A stretch of DNA of 64,000 bases. Origin: Phaeosaccion multiseriatum. Its lineage: Eukaryota; Ochrophyta, other classes. The DNA lies in NCBI GenBank assembly GCA_965112735.1, contig OZ218956.1:2356001-2420000 (forward strand), given 5' to 3'. Below, one piece after another: positions 58,599-64,000 of this stretch. The translations under genes were made by a program, and so were the position numbers. Each line of letters begins with the position of its first letter. The first letter of the stretch is position 1. Below the pieces are notes generated by a model. That model was not told the origin of the DNA. It ran no database searches and worked only from the letters and a program-made list of their open reading frames with translations.

Positions 58599-61500
58599 CC
58601 TAAAGGGGAGGGGGGGAAAGGATTTGCCCTACAGACGACACGACAAGAGAAAGCTGTAGAGGGTTGAAGGCGTTCCCCTGCTTCTCCATTTCCTTCTTCC
58701 TCTCTCTCCTGTTCGCTGCCCTGTCTCGACGTGTCTGTTATATTATCTTCGCCTTTTTTTCACCTTATGGTCGGTTGCAGTTTCAGCCCGAGGGGGGGGG
58801 GGGGGGCGGACGGACGGTGTATCAACAACCCCCACAACTATAAACAATGTCTGGTCAGCAAAGCTAGAAGAGGATTTCTGGTAGCATGAGCTGTAGCGTG
58901 TAGGATCACTTGCACGTGGCAAGCATCTGTGTAGCAGCAGGGTCGGAGGCAGGATCAGGAGGGAAAGTAAAAATAAAAAGGAGGAGGCGAACGGGCTACC
59001 GTATCACGGGCCACCATTTCCGTCCGCCTGATAAGAGGTAAAAGGATTATTTGAAGCATCAGCAGTAGCAGTAGCTTTATCTGTACGTCGCAAACACCTG
59101 AATAGGAGCGGAACCAGAGGCAGGAGCAGGAGGGAAAATAAAGTAAAGGAGGAGAGGAGGTGGAGCAGAGGAGGTGGAGAAGTAAAGACCAAGAGAAAAA
59201 GGAGGAGAAAGAAGCACCCAGCGGAGCATCAGCAGCCGCAGTAGTAGCAGCGCCGACAGTGGCGTCGCAAAATAATGTCTGCACCATTGCAGCAGCAGGG
59301 CCAGCGCAGGATGCAGGGCCAGCGCATGATATCGGAACGAGAGGGAGACGGAACGTTTTCAACAAAGAGGAGCAGCGAAGGACCAGCAGCAGCGGGCAGG
59401 CACGAGCAAGGCCTACTCGACGGAGCGAGGAGGGAAAGGCAGGCCCAGCAGTGGGCAGGGATAGTACCACAAGCAGGCTGAGGGAGAATGGGGGGGGGGG
59501 GTAAAGGCCCCTTACCCCCACCATGATACTATATCAGCACCGGATGGAGTGGCGTGCAGATGCGAAGCGACGCAACTCCCAGCCTGCAGGCAAGTGAAGC
59601 AGGATAGAACCAGCCAGAGCGCAGCACAGCGCAGAGCGGGGGGGGAGGGGGGCACGCGAGGACCGGGCCGTCACGGGCGCGCAGCTATCCGTCGTGTCGT
59701 CCCGAAAAAAGTCGAGATAGTCGATTTTAAAACTCGTGACACGGCGAGGGACACGGCTTTTTTTTCAAACAACAACATATATTCTGCTCCACCTGCTTCA
59801 CCTGTCATTCGGCACCAAACCACCACAAACCCGATCCAAACCCCTTGTATATCACGTCCACAGGAGCGAAATTCTTGCCCAGCTGTCTTTGTACTCCGCG
59901 AACGAGTGCGTAGGAGGCCCAAAAACAGACAACAGCGGAGCGGGATTTGCGCCGAGGAGCTTTGATAGGTAGGCGGCTGGCAACAAAAAAAAGGTGTGAG
60001 AGGGAAGAGGGCGATAAAAAACAGGAAGAGCTAGAGCAGTGGGGCGAGGAGGCGGATGGGGAGACGGACGAAGAGCGCGCACAACAGACAACAGAGCAGC
60101 ACAGAGCAAGGGCGAGACGAGCGTCGGCTCGAAGAGGGCAGGGAAGCCGCCTTCAAGGAGGCAGGCGATCGTTGATTGTAGGCTGGCTACTGTTTCTCGG
60201 CTGGGGACTGGCCACTGCAGCCATGAAGAGCTCGACAGCGGATTGCAAGTCCGGCAGCAGTGCGCGAAGCCGGGGGGGGACGAAGAGGAGGAGGACGGCA
60301 TCTGCCAGCCTTGACGAAGAGGACAGGGCGAGTTGGAGCTGGAGCCCGAGCACCTTCCCCAGCTGTGCGCCGGCAGCAACACATACACACAACGGTAGGA
60401 TTCTCTTCAGCAGGATCTTGCGGCACCAAGACTTGGGACTCATGGTGGGCAGGGGGGGGGGCGGCGTGCAACGGAGGATAGGAGGAGGGCCAGGGGAGAC
60501 CCGTCCCTCTACGTCTTTACCGGACAAGAGCAAGACTGTTCGCCCCTCTCCAGCTCCACCGCAGAAGGCCACAGATACAAAGGCCAGTGCAGCACTGCGG
60601 TGGAGAGCGAATGTGCTATTGAAGCACGCCTGCAGGAAGGGGAAGGGGAGAGGATGGGCTTCCCTTGCGACAATGGTGCTGGTGCTGCTGATGCTGACGG
60701 GGAGGACGGCAATGATACCAGTACTACCAGCCTTGCAGCAGAGGCGTCATCATCAGAGCCTCAGGCGCAATCGGCCGCTGCAGCAGCCCCTCCTTCATCA
60801 CCACAATCGCCCCTCCCAGCGCGCAGGACGCCTGCCGTTTCGCCCTCTTTTCCCTCCCGGCGGAGGCTGGCCTTACCGACTGCAGCGCCGAGTCCACGGG
60901 TGGTTGAGAAGGTCTGGGGGGGGGACTGCTGCGACGCTGAGGGCGAGGGCTCGCGCTCCTCGGACTCTGCTTTGGCTGCAAAGATGTCAAGTGGCAAGGA
61001 GCGAAGCGTCGAATCATGTTGAGAGATCACAAGGCGCTTGTCGGTATGGAAGAGAGGGGGGGGGGGGTCTCGGAGGGATGTGTTATTTGTTATTAGAAGA
61101 AGGCGTGAAAGGATTAGAGGGTAATTAGAGGTTAGAGTGTGATTAGAGAGAAGGGGGGGGGGGCATGCGTAGGAGGACACATGTTCCAAACGGGCAGGGA
61201 TCCCCATTTATATGTATGTCCCGTTCTGCGCGAGAGAGCCAGAGAGGGGACACACACACAACAACGAGTGCTGTCCACAACACACTCCGCCACTTGAGAA
61301 TTTGGCGTGGCCTGCCGGAATGGCCATGGCGTGTGCGTGTGGTGAGTTAAGTGCCTTTGGGCCTTACGTACTACTTGGTACAAAGTACTTCAAGTATATG
61401 GAATGGGATGTGGTGCGGTAGTGAGAGTAGTTAGTTAGTGCCCGGCAGCAGCGACAACGCAGCGCCAAGGAGGGTTAAGGAGGTATTGAACGATTGATTG

Positions 61501-61906
61501 GTTACCCGACAAGCAAGTTTGTTGTGGCGACACACTTCTAAGTTAAAGGTCATCAGTCATGAACATTACTATAGTGTACAGTCAGGTACCGCACTTTGCA
61601 ATCCTCTTTACAACTGTAGTCAGTTACCACACTCGTCGTCCACTTGCAGACACACCCACACACTCACAAGCTAACTCCATGAGCCCTGCCAGGAGCGGAC
61701 GGGGAGGTGGTTCGAGCAGACTACCCCAGCGCCGTCCTGCTGGGCTTCACCGTTTGACAGCAAGCATTAACCGCAGCCGAAGTGGGGCCTATTCATCTAT
61801 CTCGCCGCTCCTGCTGCTCTCTCTTTTACAGGCGAGGTGGTGGTGGTGGTGGTGGTGGTGGTGTCGATGGTGGTGGTCGTGATGGGGTTGGCTGGTGGTG
61901 ATGGTG
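58599..61906. other. Long stretch without a supported gene
   Basis: About 3.3 kb upstream of the ankyrin gene. It contains CAG-rich segments, GGA-rich runs, a 15-G run near 58793-58806 and a related pair of segments (GTAAAAATAAAAAGGAGGAGG near 58966, GGAAAATAAAGTAAAGGAGG near 59131). Only doubtful low-complexity frames are open. Confidence 0.6.
60600..61022 (+). CDS. Low-complexity open frame, doubtful gene
   Basis: A 140-residue frame from ATG 60600 reads MESECAIEARLQEGEGERMG, then an Asp/Gly, Ser/Thr and Ala/Pro-rich body. It ends KMSSGKERSVESC. No domain is recognisable. The composition resembles disordered parts of real proteins in this window, but it equally fits GC-rich noncoding DNA, and no splice partners were found. 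Confidence 0.22.
   Translation: MESECAIEARLQEGEGERMGFPCDNGAGAADADGEDGNDTSTTSLAAEASSSEPQAQSAAAAAPPSSPQSPLPARRTPAVSPSFPSRRRLALPTAAPSPRVVEKVWGGDCCDAEGEGSRSSDSALAAKMSSGKERSVESC

Positions 61907-64000
<2,094 letters not shown>

Noticed and set aside
58998-59011. ACCGTATCACGGGC as a motif copy
   Set aside because: Only the GTATCAC half matches; too short to separate from chance.
59947-61128. 393-residue plus-strand frame
   Set aside because: Composition changes abruptly, is highly basic and contains repeat-derived parts; it looks like chance openness in GC-rich DNA.

Overview
This is eukaryotic nuclear DNA from a flagellated alga or protist. It has GC-rich exons, many short GT-AG introns and an extreme load of microsatellites. 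Ten spliced genes can be supported. The lipoyl synthase N-terminus looks like a heterokont-type plastid presequence (hydrophobic signal followed by Phe). Together with the ciliary genes this suggests a flagellated stramenopile or similar secondary-plastid alga, but the species cannot be fixed from the sequence. I saw no rRNA, tRNA, CRISPR array, prokaryotic operon or intact transposon.

Layout: (1) 141-15652 (+) is the C-terminal half of an axonemal, inner-arm-type dynein heavy chain, from AAA3 to the stop. (2) 16692-29060 (-) is a ~20-exon gene best matching the dynein assembly factor DNAAF9/C20orf194 (Shulin). It lies tail-to-tail with the dynein gene and carries a ~308-copy GAA tract in one intron. 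(3) 29427-32363 (+) is an EF-hand protein sharing a ~366 bp divergent promoter region with DNAAF9. (4) 32858-38820 (-) is a PRMT7-type arginine methyltransferase. (5) 39229-41963 (-) is a secretory phytanoyl-CoA-dioxygenase-like Fe(II)/2-oxoglutarate oxygenase. (6) 42387-44847 (+) is lipoyl synthase, probably plastid-targeted. (7) 45023-48950 (-) is an STPGR/SHIPPO-repeat protein, probably axonemal. (8) 50544-54827 (+) is a three-RRM RNA-binding protein with a long Gln/His/Gly tail. (9) 57011-58598 (-) is a small ankyrin protein with an N-myristoylation signature. (10) 61907 to the window end (-) is a low-complexity, coiled-coil protein whose N-terminus lies outside the window. Genes alternate as convergent and divergent pairs with short spacers. 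Three (dynein, DNAAF9, STPGR) point to cilia.

The most unusual signal is a dispersed ~20 bp sequence, consensus AGCAGTTGGTGATACAGCAG. I count about nineteen recognisable copies between 16.6 and 63.9 kb, in exons, introns, a 3'UTR and intergenic DNA, in both orientations. In coding exons it appears in several reading frames (VGDTA, QLVIQQ, VSPTA), apparently avoiding the frame with a TGA. A second theme is repeats tied to splice signals: (GTGA)n arrays starting exactly at 5' splice sites, a ~43-unit heptamer array with a CAG|GT junction in every unit, and acceptors preceded by CA or GT repeats instead of pyrimidine tracts. All exon limits were read by eye from splice consensus and frame continuity, and a few are marked uncertain.
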